Shown: in pieces, positions 44,934 through 53,862 of the stretch
Layout of the letters: each line of letters begins with the position of its first letter
Numbering within the stretch: position 1 is the stretch's first letter
NCBI GenBank assembly: GCA_900541175.1
Contig: UQIT01000007.1
Coordinates: 11,327-75,326 of the forward strand
Direction of reading: 5' to 3'
Source of the DNA: an uncultured Collinsella sp.
GTDB taxonomy: Bacteria; Actinomycetota; Coriobacteriia; Coriobacteriales; Coriobacteriaceae
Length of the DNA: 64,000 nt
The notes under the pieces: model-generated
What the model saw: the letters and a program-made list of their open reading frames with translations, nothing else
The model's database searches: none
Told to the model about the DNA's origin: nothing
Position numbers and translations under genes: made by a program

Positions 44934-47900
44934 CTAGCGCTTACGGATACCCCAGACCAGGGCTCCGACGCCGGCCATGGCAATGACGAATGCCATGAGC
45001 AATGCGGCGGCCTGCTGGTCACCCGTGGTGGGCAGGAAACCCTTGACCGTCTTGACGATGTTCGTCACGGTCTTGGGCGTGCCGGGATCGGGTGTCGGCA
45101 CGGGCGTCTCGGGCTTCTTGTACGTGTTGTTGAACACGATACCCTCGACGCTCTTGTCGCCCTTGGTAAAGGCGACGTTCGCCTTGAGGTTGCCCTCGCC
45201 GTCATCGACCACGTTGACGGTCACGGTAAAGACGGACTTGTCGTAGGTCATACCGACCTCGTCGCCCTTGACCTCGCTGATGGTGTAGGCGTGCGTACCG
45301 GGCTCGTCGTACTCAAACTTGTCAAAGTTGATCTTGCCGTCGGCATCGTTGGTAACCGTAGACTCGATGTCCTCGCCAACGAGCTTAAAGCTAAACTCGT
45401 CCTTCTTGAGCTCGCGTCCCTCAAGCACCTTGACCGCACCGATGGAAACCTGCGTAGGCATGGCGTGATACTTGTTGGTAAAGCCAGCCGACTCGGTGGT
45501 TCCCTCGAGCTTGTGCGTCGCGGTCAGCGTGCCGTCGCCGTTGTCGGAGACGGTGGTCACGACGGTGTAGGTCGTGCCGTCATAGGTGACGCCCTTGTAC
45601 AGGCCGAGCGCGTTGGGGCAAGCCTCGCGCAGCGTGTACGTGTGCGTGCCGGGTGCCTCGTAGCGAATCGGGCTCAGCGTCACGGTGCCGTTAGCGTCGT
45701 TGGTGCCGTTAGCGACAACCACGTCGTCCTCGAGCAGCTCAAACGTGAACTCGCCTGCTGCAAGGTCGCGTCCAGTCAGGCGCTTGACTGTCTTGACCTG
45801 ATCGGTCACGGACGAATCGGTAGGTGCCACGCCGTAGGTGTTGGTAAACGTGAAGGCAGCACCGTCGTCGCCTTCGCGCTTGACACTCAGATGCCCGGCA
45901 CCGTCGTCAGACACGGTGTAGGAAACCTTGCGCGTGGCGTTGGTGTCATTGGTCACGCCAGGGGCACTACCGGACTCGGTCACCGTGTAGGTAAAGGTGT
46001 GCGAGCGCGGAGCGGTGGGGGCTGCGGGCTCGGGCTCGTCGTTGGACTCGTCGGTGTCGGCAGCGTCGGCGTCAACCTCGGCCTCGTCGGCCTCGGCTTC
46101 GTCAGCTTCGTCTGCCTCGGCCTTATCGGTCGCATCGTCCGTCACGCCCAGAGCGCGGTTGAGGTCCTCGAGCGTAAAGTGGATCTTGCCAAAGTCCACG
46201 TTGCCAGCCGCGTCGTTGGTTGCGGTCGTGCGCTCGGGCATCGGGGCACCAGCCTCGTCGGCGGTCACGGTAAAGGTGAACTTGCCCGTGATGTCAGCCG
46301 GGGTCAGGCCCTCGGCAGCTTGGAGCTTCTTAGTGCCGGTGAGCGCGGCATCGACGGCTTCGGCGCCGTAGACGTTCTCGAACAAGGGCTCGACGCCGCC
46401 GTAGTCGACCGTTGCCGTCAGGGTACCGTCACCGTTGTCGACGACGATAACCTTAAAGCCAAAGCTCCACGTTGTAGCGGAAACGCCATTCGGCAGCCCG
46501 AATAAATCTTCGTAGGCCGTGTAGTTAATGGTCCAGGCAAGCTTACCGTCCTTATCGGTACGATAAGCAAGCCCAGCAGCCTCAAGATTAGCAAGCATCT
46601 TAGTGTCGTAGTGCAGCGTATCAAAGCTCACGTGCCCGCCGATATTGGGCTTGAGGTTTTCGTATGCCACAAGCTCACCCTGATAGGCGATGCCGAACCA
46701 GAACTCGCCGTCGGCCATCGGGCGGCCGGTCAGAGTCTTGGTGGCAACGACCTGAGCGGCAGTGCCGCCAGGCGTGTTGGTCGTAGCGCTGTAACTGTTG
46801 TGGAACGGCACCAGAGCCTTCTCGACCTTGTTCTCGCCACTCTTGTGGACCGTCTCATGCGTGCCCTCGGGACCGCCGGAAACGGTCGTCGTAGCAGTGA
46901 GCGTGCCGGCGGTGTCGTCGGCGATGGCGATCGTCACCGTGCGCACGGCGTCGTCGTAGGTGTAACCGGGCTGGCCGTCGTTCTTCTCGGCCACGGTGTA
47001 CGTAAAGGTCTTGCCGGCGTCAGCCTGCGTAAATATAACCTCATGACCAGCCAGAATGTCGATCAGTCCGACCGTTGCCTCTGCCGCTGCGGGGGACTTG
47101 AAGCTATTAGCCCCGGGCAGCAGACCGAGCGCGCGAGCCGAAGCGTCGTCAGCAGGTGTCACGGTAAAGGTGAACTGACCCTCGGTCATGGGGCGGCCGT
47201 CCAGATACTTGCTGAGCCACAGACCGCCGGCAGCGGTGTAGTTAAGCTCAGTGCGGTACGTGTTGGTGAAGCGTCCGTTTTCCTTCTTGGTGACGTTGGC
47301 GGTCAGGCTGCCATCGCCGTTCTCGGTCACGGTCACTTCGGCGGTTGCGACATGCGCGTCATACGTCATGCCGACCGTGCTGCCCGCGTTCTCGCGGATC
47401 TCGTACTTGTAGGTTCCGGTGGCCGTGTAGCGAATCTTGCCGAACTTGATGGCGGCAATGCCGTCCTTCGCATCGTGCTTGCTCACGGTTACGGTCGCAG
47501 GATCGGGGAGCGGGGCGCCATCGGAGGCGGTAATGGTAAAGCTGAACTCGTCCCCATCCGTCCACTCGCGGCCGTCGATGGCCTTGCTCAGGTCAAAGTC
47601 GAGGTCTGCATCGGTCGGGGTCACGCTGTAAGTGTTCTCGAAGGTCGCAGGCGTGGCGCTCTTCAGCTCGTGCGTAGCGCTGAGGGTACCGTCACCGTTG
47701 TCGGTAATGGTGGTCTCGATGGTGTACTTGGCGTTGCTGTACGTGATGCCCTTGCTGGTGGTTCCGCCGTTGACCTCGCGCAGCGTGTAGGTGTACTTGC
47801 CGGGCTTGGTGTAGGTGATCTTGTCCATGGCGATCGTGCCGTCGTCGGCGTTGGTGCCCTTGGCGACGACCTTGTCGCCCTCGACCAGCTCAAAGGAGAA

Positions 47901-50900
47901 CTCGCCGTCCTTGAGATCGCGGCCGGTCAGGACCTTGGTCGCGGTGATCTGTTCGGTGACGCTCGTCTCGACAGGCGTCACGTTATAGGTATTGGTGAAC
48001 GTGAAGGCCGCATCACCGTCCGGCTTGCGGGATACGCGCAGATTCCCCTTGCCGTCATCGGTCACGGTGAAGGAAACCTCGCGCGACGGCTTAGCGTCGT
48101 TGGTCACGCCAGCGACCTCACCGGACTCGGTCACGGTGTAGGTAAAGGTATGCTCGCGCTTCTCGGGCTTCTCGCCCACAGCCTTGTTAAGGTCGTCGAG
48201 CGTAAAGGTAATCTTGCCAAAGTCGACCTTGCCGTCGACGTCGTTGTGCACGCTCGTGCTCGCAGGCATAGGCGCGCCCTCTTCACCGGTCACGGTAAAG
48301 GTGAACTTGCCGGCAATGTCAGCCGGGGTCAGAGCGTCGTCAACCTGCAGATTCTTGATACCCGCAAGCGATGCCTCGGTAGCATTCGTGGTGTAGGCGT
48401 TCTTGAACTCGATGCTCTTGACGTCCTTGGCGTCCTTCAGCTCGTGCGTGGCAACCAGCTGGCCCTTGCCGTTATCGGCGATGGTCGTCACGATGGTGTA
48501 GACCGCGTCATCGTAGTCAATACCGCCGGCGTTGCCCTTAACCTCATGCAGCTTGTAGGTGTGCTGGCCGATCTTGGTGTACTTGATGGCACTGAACGTC
48601 ACCTTGCCGTCGGCGGCGTTCTTAACGGTCTCGATAAGCTCGGAGTTCTCACCCTTAATCTCGCGCAGCTCAAAGCTGAACTCACCGGCCGTAAGATCGC
48701 GCCCGGTCAGAGACTTGGTCACGGTAATCTGGTCGGTAACGCTGGACTCAACAGGCTCCGCAGTGTAGACGTTCTTGAACTCGGTCTCGTCGGCTTCGCT
48801 CCAAGTCACCTTCACAGCGGCGCTGAGCTCGCCCCTCTTGTTGGGCGTTACCGTCACGGTGACCTCCGCGACGTTCTTGCTGTAGGCAATGCCGTCAACC
48901 GTGGTCCCGGCGTTCTTTTCGCTGACCTTGTAGACGTACGTGCCAGGTTCGGTGTATTCGATCGTGCCGAAGTCGATGACAGCCTTGCCCTGGTCCAGGT
49001 CAGCCTTGCGCACGGTCGCAGTCCTAGCCGCAGGCATCGGGGCGCCGCTCTCGGATGTCAGGCCAAACTCAAACGCGTCAGCATTCGTCCAGTCGCGACC
49101 CTCGAGCACCTTGGTCAGGCCGAAGCTGGCCTTGGTTTCCACCATTGCCGGCGTCATGTCATACGCAAAGCTGATCTTGCCGTTGTTGCCTAGGTAGGAA
49201 TTGACATGCGTCGCGGTCGCCTTGGCGGACACGTTGTTCCACTTGGGGTTGAGAACGTCAGTCGCGGTACCAGTGTTGTTGCCGCCCACGCTGCCCTTGG
49301 TAGTGTGGAGCTCATCGATAAAGGCCAGACGCGCGGTTCCCACGCTAAACGAAAGGTTGCCGTCCCCGTCGGCAACTATAGCGCCGTCAAACTTGGCAGC
49401 GTCGCCGCCGATAAACTCGATGACGGCAGTGGCGGGCTTGGCCTCGCCGTTTTCGCCCTGCTCCTCAAACTCATCCTTGTAGTAATAGGTGCCGGTATCT
49501 GCCAGCGAATTCTTTGCAGGCTGCGTGCAGCCCTTATCCGCGTAAATGGGAGTCTGCTTCTGGAAGTAGTAGTAGCGGTTGGTGTCGGCCGGCTCAAAGG
49601 TCGCAACCGTATCACCCAACGCACCACCGCTCCACTTGTTCGCGTAGAAGCTCACGGTCTTGGTGCCGTCAACGACAGTCGTATTATGCTCGATGTAGTT
49701 CTTGAGCCCTGCTACCTTCTCGGGCGTAAACAGGTTGTCAAGCGCGGCGCTCTTCACGCTCGAGGCATACTTCACCTGAATGGGCTTAACGTTGTCGACC
49801 GAAAGCTTGCCGTCTACGGTCTTAAAGTGACTCAGCGGAATCAACGACGCAGGAATATTAACCGTTACGATATCGCCCTTCCGGGGATTGTCATCGCCAG
49901 CGCGCTGTACGGTAATGAGCAGGTCTTTTGCCTTGCCGGCGAACTCGTAGGTGTCGGTATTGGTCTCTTTGTTGACCGTCTTGCTCGCCTTGGTAAACGA
50001 CGTGCCGTTGATGACGACTTCGGTAAATCCGTCGACCTGCATAAAGTCGCCCAGCTCGTCGGTAAACGTGATGTAGCCGGATTTGGTCTCGTCGTAGCCC
50101 TTATGGATTTCGGTCGGATAAGGCGGCTCCGATGTAATGGCTTGTGAGATGTCGTCGAAGACCTTCTTGAGCTCTTCGGCATTGGTCGCCGACTTGTAGT
50201 AGTCGGAGTTTTCCACGCGTGTGCCAAGCTCGTCGCTCGCATACGACGTGGCATCGGGATAATTACTCGACACGGCGTGCATAAACTTGTTGACGTCGCT
50301 TGTCCCCTCTTTCGAGGGATCGTCAGCGGGGTCCGCTCCACTAAAGATGCCGATGGTATAAACGGTGGCCTTGCCATCCTTCATCTTCTTGGCAGCCGTC
50401 ACGGCACCCTTGGCGACGTCAGAATCAAACTCGCTGAAGCTCGTTGGCTTGCCGTCGGTAAAGAACACAACGATCTTCTTGGCATCTGCGCGGCCAGAAG
50501 CGATATCCCCGGCCAGTTCCAGACCATAGTCGGCACGCGTGGCACCGCTTGGCTTGATTCCAGCAACTGTATCCTCAAGAACTTTCACGTTGCCGCCAGA
50601 GCAATCGGTCAAACCCTTCATCACCTGCGAGTTGTTGTACCAAAATTGCCCTTTCTTGTACTGGTCATTGCCGACCTTATTGGTCTTATCACCCGCAAAC
50701 TTAACAATGGCAACCCTGTGCTGCCTATCGACACCCTCGATACCCTCGTTTTGCTTGGCAATGGTATTGATAAAGCTGTTCGCAGCGCTCTTCAGTGCAT
50801 CGATACGCTTGGTGGAATCTCTGCCACCCATAGGATCATCCATCGAGCCGGAGGCATCCAGCACCATCACGATGTCGAGTGGCGTGGTGACTGTCACGGT

Positions 50901-51218
50901 TGAATTAGACGTCGAGGACATCGCCGAAAGCGTGGTCAAAAAGTCCGACTCTTCGTTTTCCCCGGTTGCCTTGACCGTCTTGTCGGTCCAAATTCGACCG
51001 ACGTTTTGGGTTGTTACTTTATTACCGCCGTGGCCGGCTGCCCAGATTTCCCAGCGTCCGCTAGTATCGGGGTCGACGACCGTCCCGCTTACTGTCGGCC
51101 CGTCCATTCCGGTGCTGGACCTGGCGTTGGCCTCGGGCAGCATGGCGAATGCTGCGGCTGGCAATACCAGCACTACGGCCAGTATCACCGCCAAGAGACC
51201 CCTCGTGTACTTACTCAT
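44934..51218 (-). CDS. Giant LPXTG surface protein with VWA domain and ten Spy0128/FctA-like repeats
   Basis: A 2094-residue wall-anchored protein. A signal peptide (residues 1-32) is followed by a VWA domain whose MIDAS motif DASGS is at 121-125, a beta-rich region to about 690, and ten consecutive Spy0128/FctA-like pilin repeats to about 2035. LPTTG (2062-2066), a membrane helix and RKR complete a sortase signal. Repeats share LTGRDL-type openings and end in F.N.Y, the pattern of domains with internal isopeptide bonds. The eighth repeat has a 45-residue Asp/Glu/Ala-rich insertion. It is the likely host- or mucus-binding adhesin, perhaps a pilus tip; no sortase or other pilin gene is next to it. 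AAGGGAG precedes the start. Confidence 0.92.
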   Translation of the reverse strand: MSKYTRGLLAVILAVVLVLPAAAFAMLPEANARSSTGMDGPTVSGTVVDPDTSGRWEIWAAGHGGNKVTTQNVGRIWTDKTVKATGENEESDFLTTLSAMSSTSNSTVTVTTPLDIVMVLDASGSMDDPMGGRDSTKRIDALKSAANSFINTIAKQNEGIEGVDRQHRVAIVKFAGDKTNKVGNDQYKKGQFWYNNSQVMKGLTDCSGGNVKVLEDTVAGIKPSGATRADYGLELAGDIASGRADAKKIVVFFTDGKPTSFSEFDSDVAKGAVTAAKKMKDGKATVYTIGIFSGADPADDPSKEGTSDVNKFMHAVSSNYPDATSYASDELGTRVENSDYYKSATNAEELKKVFDDISQAITSEPPYPTEIHKGYDETKSGYITFTDELGDFMQVDGFTEVVINGTSFTKASKTVNKETNTDTYEFAGKAKDLLITVQRAGDDNPRKGDIVTVNIPASLIPLSHFKTVDGKLSVDNVKPIQVKYASSVKSAALDNLFTPEKVAGLKNYIEHNTTVVDGTKTVSFYANKWSGGALGDTVATFEPADTNRYYYFQKQTPIYADKGCTQPAKNSLADTGTYYYKDEFEEQGENGEAKPATAVIEFIGGDAAKFDGAIVADGDGNLSFSVGTARLAFIDELHTTKGSVGGNNTGTATDVLNPKWNNVSAKATATHVNSYLGNNGKISFAYDMTPAMVETKASFGLTKVLEGRDWTNADAFEFGLTSESGAPMPAARTATVRKADLDQGKAVIDFGTIEYTEPGTYVYKVSEKNAGTTVDGIAYSKNVAEVTVTVTPNKRGELSAAVKVTWSEADETEFKNVYTAEPVESSVTDQITVTKSLTGRDLTAGEFSFELREIKGENSELIETVKNAADGKVTFSAIKYTKIGQHTYKLHEVKGNAGGIDYDDAVYTIVTTIADNGKGQLVATHELKDAKDVKSIEFKNAYTTNATEASLAGIKNLQVDDALTPADIAGKFTFTVTGEEGAPMPASTSVHNDVDGKVDFGKITFTLDDLNKAVGEKPEKREHTFTYTVTESGEVAGVTNDAKPSREVSFTVTDDGKGNLRVSRKPDGDAAFTFTNTYNVTPVETSVTEQITATKVLTGRDLKDGEFSFELVEGDKVVAKGTNADDGTIAMDKITYTKPGKYTYTLREVNGGTTSKGITYSNAKYTIETTITDNGDGTLSATHELKSATPATFENTYSVTPTDADLDFDLSKAIDGREWTDGDEFSFTITASDGAPLPDPATVTVSKHDAKDGIAAIKFGKIRYTATGTYKYEIRENAGSTVGMTYDAHVATAEVTVTENGDGSLTANVTKKENGRFTNTYRTELNYTAAGGLWLSKYLDGRPMTEGQFTFTVTPADDASARALGLLPGANSFKSPAAAEATVGLIDILAGHEVIFTQADAGKTFTYTVAEKNDGQPGYTYDDAVRTVTIAIADDTAGTLTATTTVSGGPEGTHETVHKSGENKVEKALVPFHNSYSATTNTPGGTAAQVVATKTLTGRPMADGEFWFGIAYQGELVAYENLKPNIGGHVSFDTLHYDTKMLANLEAAGLAYRTDKDGKLAWTINYTAYEDLFGLPNGVSATTWSFGFKVIVVDNGDGTLTATVDYGGVEPLFENVYGAEAVDAALTGTKKLQAAEGLTPADITGKFTFTVTADEAGAPMPERTTATNDAAGNVDFGKIHFTLEDLNRALGVTDDATDKAEADEADEAEADEAEVDADAADTDESNDEPEPAAPTAPRSHTFTYTVTESGSAPGVTNDTNATRKVSYTVSDDGAGHLSVKREGDDGAAFTFTNTYGVAPTDSSVTDQVKTVKRLTGRDLAAGEFTFELLEDDVVVANGTNDANGTVTLSPIRYEAPGTHTYTLREACPNALGLYKGVTYDGTTYTVVTTVSDNGDGTLTATHKLEGTTESAGFTNKYHAMPTQVSIGAVKVLEGRELKKDEFSFKLVGEDIESTVTNDADGKINFDKFEYDEPGTHAYTISEVKGDEVGMTYDKSVFTVTVNVVDDGEGNLKANVAFTKGDKSVEGIVFNNTYKKPETPVPTPDPGTPKTVTNIVKTVKGFLPTTGDQQAAALLMAFVIAMAGVGALVWGIRKR

Positions 51219-51270
51219 CGCGTCTCCCTTCTCGCGGTCTCAGACCTTGCAACAGCCTAAAGTTACGAAA

Positions 51271-51350
51271 TGAGACACAATTTGGGCAGGTGACACATGT
51301 TCCAGATTCTGTTTTGGGCGTGAGACAAATGTCTCACCAAAGTTGAGACA
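51271..51350 (-). promoter_or_regulatory. Four-copy TGAGACA operator-like array upstream of the adhesin
   Basis: TGAGACA occurs at 51271, 51321 and 51344, and in reverse at 51330-51336. The copies at 51321 and 51330 form the palindrome TGAGACAAATGTCTCA. The array is 53-132 nt before the adhesin start. A dedicated regulator is likely. Confidence 0.5.
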
Positions 51351-51458
51351 CGGCGTTTTCGCAGGAAAACGGGTGCGACTCAAGATCGGCGGGGGCAAAA
51401 GAGCCCGTTTTCCTCCGTCCTTGGGAGATCAAGGGCTGTTACGGATATGGTGTCATTT

Positions 51459-51611
51459 CAAAACTATGCCGGATTACGGGGCCAAAGTCGGGCCCTCATC
51501 CATACCTTCATTTTTTCAAAAACGGAAGGCTATCTACCTGCGGTTTTGTTTTTGCGTTTTTCTGCATGGTGGGAGGTTCGCTATCCAGCCCCGTAATCCG
51601 GCATAGTTTTG
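51459..51611. repeat. Nested palindromic element X3
   Basis: Perfect 24-bp outer arms (51459-51482 and 51588-51611; beginning CAAAACTATGCCGG) enclose a weaker stem and the core CTACCTGCGGTTTTG shared with X2. It lies upstream of the adhesin, while X1 and X2 lie downstream. The 51219-51708 gap also holds the operator array and no gene. Confidence 0.75.
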
Positions 51612-51627
51612 TTCGTGGCAGCCCAAC

Positions 51628-51676
51628 CGCGCGTTCACGCGCGGGGCCGGTGGGGCATTTTTGCCCCACCGGCCCC
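51628..51676 (-). terminator. Hairpins after the hydrogenase operon
   Basis: A perfect 14-bp stem GGGGCCGGTGGGGC/GCCCCACCGGCCCC (51643-51676, loop ATTTTT) is next to a smaller CCGCGCG/CGCGCGG hairpin (51628-51645). There is no T-run, so termination efficiency is uncertain. Confidence 0.5.
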
Positions 51677-51708
51677 TATTCCAGCGCTATACCAGCCCCA
51701 TCCCAGCG

Positions 51709-52050
51709 CTACTCCGGCTTGGTTTCTACCGTGGGAGTCTTGTCCGCCGCAACCGGAGTGCGGGCGGTGTCCATGCTCAGGCAGTGTTTAGGACAGCTTT
51801 CGATGCACTCGCCGCACACCACACAGGCATACGGGTCGATCGACCACGTTCCGCCCTTGCGATCGACCGCGAGTGCGCCCGCCGGGCAGCGGCGCGCGCA
51901 CATGCCACAGCAGATGCACACGTTCATGTCGTTAACGATATGCCCGCGCAGGCGCTCGGGTGCCGCGAGCTTCTCCTGCGGATAGCACACCGTGACCGGC
52001 TGCTTGACCATAGAACCCAAGGCCGTCTTGGCAAATGTCAGTAAACTCAT
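51709..52050 (-). CDS. echF: Ech-type hydrogenase ferredoxin-like subunit (2 x 4Fe-4S)
   Basis: A 113-residue NuoI/EchF-like subunit. Two CxxCxxCxxxCP motifs (VCICCGMCARRCP and CVVCGECIESCP) bind two 4Fe-4S clusters that pass electrons from ferredoxin toward the catalytic subunits. The start at 52050 (MSLLTF) is 7 nt from the large-subunit stop and has AGGTAGG before it. It is last in the operon. Confidence 0.88.
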   Translation of the reverse strand: MSLLTFAKTALGSMVKQPVTVCYPQEKLAAPERLRGHIVNDMNVCICCGMCARRCPAGALAVDRKGGTWSIDPYACVVCGECIESCPKHCLSMDTARTPVAADKTPTVETKPE

Positions 52051-52057
52051 GCCGCGC

Positions 52058-53146
52058 CTACCTTTCCGTGCAGCTAATGCAGGGGTCAATGGTCAGGATA
52101 ATCATGGGCACGTTGGCAAGGAGCACGCCCTGCAGCGCATGCGTCAGACCCGCCAGGTTCTGCGACGTCGGCGTGCGCACGCGGAAACGGTCCAGGTTCT
52201 TGGTGCCGTTACCGCGCACATAGTAATACGCCTCGCCGCGCGGTTGCTCAATCACAACCTCGCCGCGCGCGCCGTCGGCCGGTGTGAGCTTGGTACACCC
52301 GCCGATGCCGTCGTGCGGAATCCTGCCGACAAGCTCCTTGATAATGTCCATGGCCTGCGTGACCTCGGCGCAACGCACCTGGCAGCGGGCATAGCAATCG
52401 CCATCGGTAGCAACGATGGGCTCAAACGCGGCCAGATCCGCATAGGCGCCGTCGCCGAACATGCGCACGTCGTAATCCACGCCCGAGGCGCGGCCGAACG
52501 GGCCGACCATCGACAGATCCAGCGCGTCTTTCTTGCTGATCACGCCCACGCCATGCAGGCGCTCGCCGCAGCTGTTGTCGTCCAGAAACGTATGCACCAG
52601 GGCCTCGTAGTCGGGGCGCATGGCGTCGAGCGTCTGGACAATACCCGCCAGCTCGGAGTCCTCAATGTCGTGCTTAAGGCCGCCGATCTCGTTGATCGAC
52701 AGAATCACGCGGCCGCCGCAGGTGCACTCAAAAATCTTGAGTATCTGCTCGCGCAGGGTCCACGACCGATAGAACAGCGCCTCAAAACCAAAGGCGTCGG
52801 CGAGCAGGCCCAGCCACAGCAGATGCGAGTGGATGCGCGAAAGCTCGTGCAAAATGGTGCGGATATACTGCACGCGGCCGGGCACCTCGATGTCGAGCAT
52901 GCGTTCGCAGGCGCTGGCATAGCCGCAGCTGTGACCCACGGCGCAAATGCCACAGATGCGCTCGGCGATGTAGCCAAACTGATGCATGTCGCGCTTTTCG
53001 GTGAGCTTCTCGAGCCCGCGGTGCACAAAGCCGATCTGCGGAATTGCCTCGATGACGCGGTCGTCATCGATCACCAGGTCTAGATGAAGCGGCTCGGGCA
53101 GCACCGGGTGCTGCGGGCCAAACGGAATAACGGAGCGATGTGCCAT
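52058..53146 (-). CDS. echE: Group 4 [NiFe]-hydrogenase large subunit
   Basis: A 362-residue catalytic subunit homologous to NuoD, EchE and the C-terminal part of HycE. Both nickel-ligand pairs are present: RICGICAVGH (Cys65, Cys68) and DPCISCTER (Cys356, Cys359). This separates a true hydrogenase from complex I NuoD. The protein ends right after the second motif, so there is no C-terminal peptide for a maturation protease to remove. It lies between the EchD- and EchF-like genes with 5- and 7-nt gaps. Confidence 0.93.
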   Translation of the reverse strand: MAHRSVIPFGPQHPVLPEPLHLDLVIDDDRVIEAIPQIGFVHRGLEKLTEKRDMHQFGYIAERICGICAVGHSCGYASACERMLDIEVPGRVQYIRTILHELSRIHSHLLWLGLLADAFGFEALFYRSWTLREQILKIFECTCGGRVILSINEIGGLKHDIEDSELAGIVQTLDAMRPDYEALVHTFLDDNSCGERLHGVGVISKKDALDLSMVGPFGRASGVDYDVRMFGDGAYADLAAFEPIVATDGDCYARCQVRCAEVTQAMDIIKELVGRIPHDGIGGCTKLTPADGARGEVVIEQPRGEAYYYVRGNGTKNLDRFRVRTPTSQNLAGLTHALQGVLLANVPMIILTIDPCISCTER

Positions 53147-53151
53147 GGACC

Positions 53152-53862
53152 TTACGCCTCCTTTTTCTGCTTGTCGCGGGCAGCCTTGGCGGCAAGCGCC
53201 GCGCGGACCTTGGCCGCTTTTTCGGGATCCATGGCGGCGAGCTTTGCCTCCATCTCGGCAGCCTTGAGCGCGGCCTTGGCAGCGGCCTCATCGTGCTGAG
53301 CATCGGAACCGGCAGCCGCAGCGGGCTGAGCGACGGCAGCGCCCGCAGCATCGCCAGTGCCCTCCCCCGCAGCGGCCGTGGCAGCGGCGGCCTTCTCGGC
53401 CGCGGCCTTGCGCGTCTTGGCCTCGGCAGCGGCACGGACCTTCATGGCTTTCTCGCGCGCGGCCTTCACCTCGGGCGTGATAACGCTCATAGGCCCGGCA
53501 GTCGAGACCTGGTAGAAAAAGCCCTTAAAGTCGATCTGCATGTCGGTGATGGCAAGCCCAAACAGGTCGTGGACCTCATTTTCAAACGGGAATACCGCCG
53601 GATAGTACGAGCTGATGGACGGAATCTCTTGGTACTGATCAATTCCCTCAACCACCAGGTTCTCAATCGCATAGCTGCCGTCCTGCGCAATATGCTCCTG
53701 AGCAGCACGAACGTTGATAAACGTATAGACCAAGCGATACGAGCCGTCGTCGACGTTGCGTTCAGCGTGCATTTGCACAAAGCGCGCGCCGACGCCCTTA
53801 AGCGCCTGGACATGCGACAGGAGCTCTTCGATCCCGACGGTGGTATAGATTGCCTTTTGCAT
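53152..53862 (-). CDS. echD: NuoC/EchD-like subunit with long Ala-rich tail
   Basis: A 236-residue subunit. Residues 1-130 are the NuoC (30-kDa subunit) domain, including the EVHDLFGL motif. Residues 135-236 form a charged, Ala/Lys/Glu-rich tail of about 100 residues, likely helical or disordered, which ordinary EchD lacks. Its ATG overlaps the stop of the EchC-like gene (TAATG), so the two are coupled. The domain links the large and small catalytic subunits. Confidence 0.88.
   Translation of the reverse strand: MQKAIYTTVGIEELLSHVQALKGVGARFVQMHAERNVDDGSYRLVYTFINVRAAQEHIAQDGSYAIENLVVEGIDQYQEIPSISSYYPAVFPFENEVHDLFGLAITDMQIDFKGFFYQVSTAGPMSVITPEVKAAREKAMKVRAAAEAKTRKAAAEKAAAATAAAGEGTGDAAGAAVAQPAAAAGSDAQHDEAAAKAALKAAEMEAKLAAMDPEKAAKVRAALAAKAARDKQKKEA

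Noticed and set aside
46611..49193. Long open frame antisense to the adhesin
   Set aside because: It has low-complexity, shifted-frame composition mirroring the adhesin repeats, no ribosome binding site and no recognisable domain. High GC leaves long antisense frames open.
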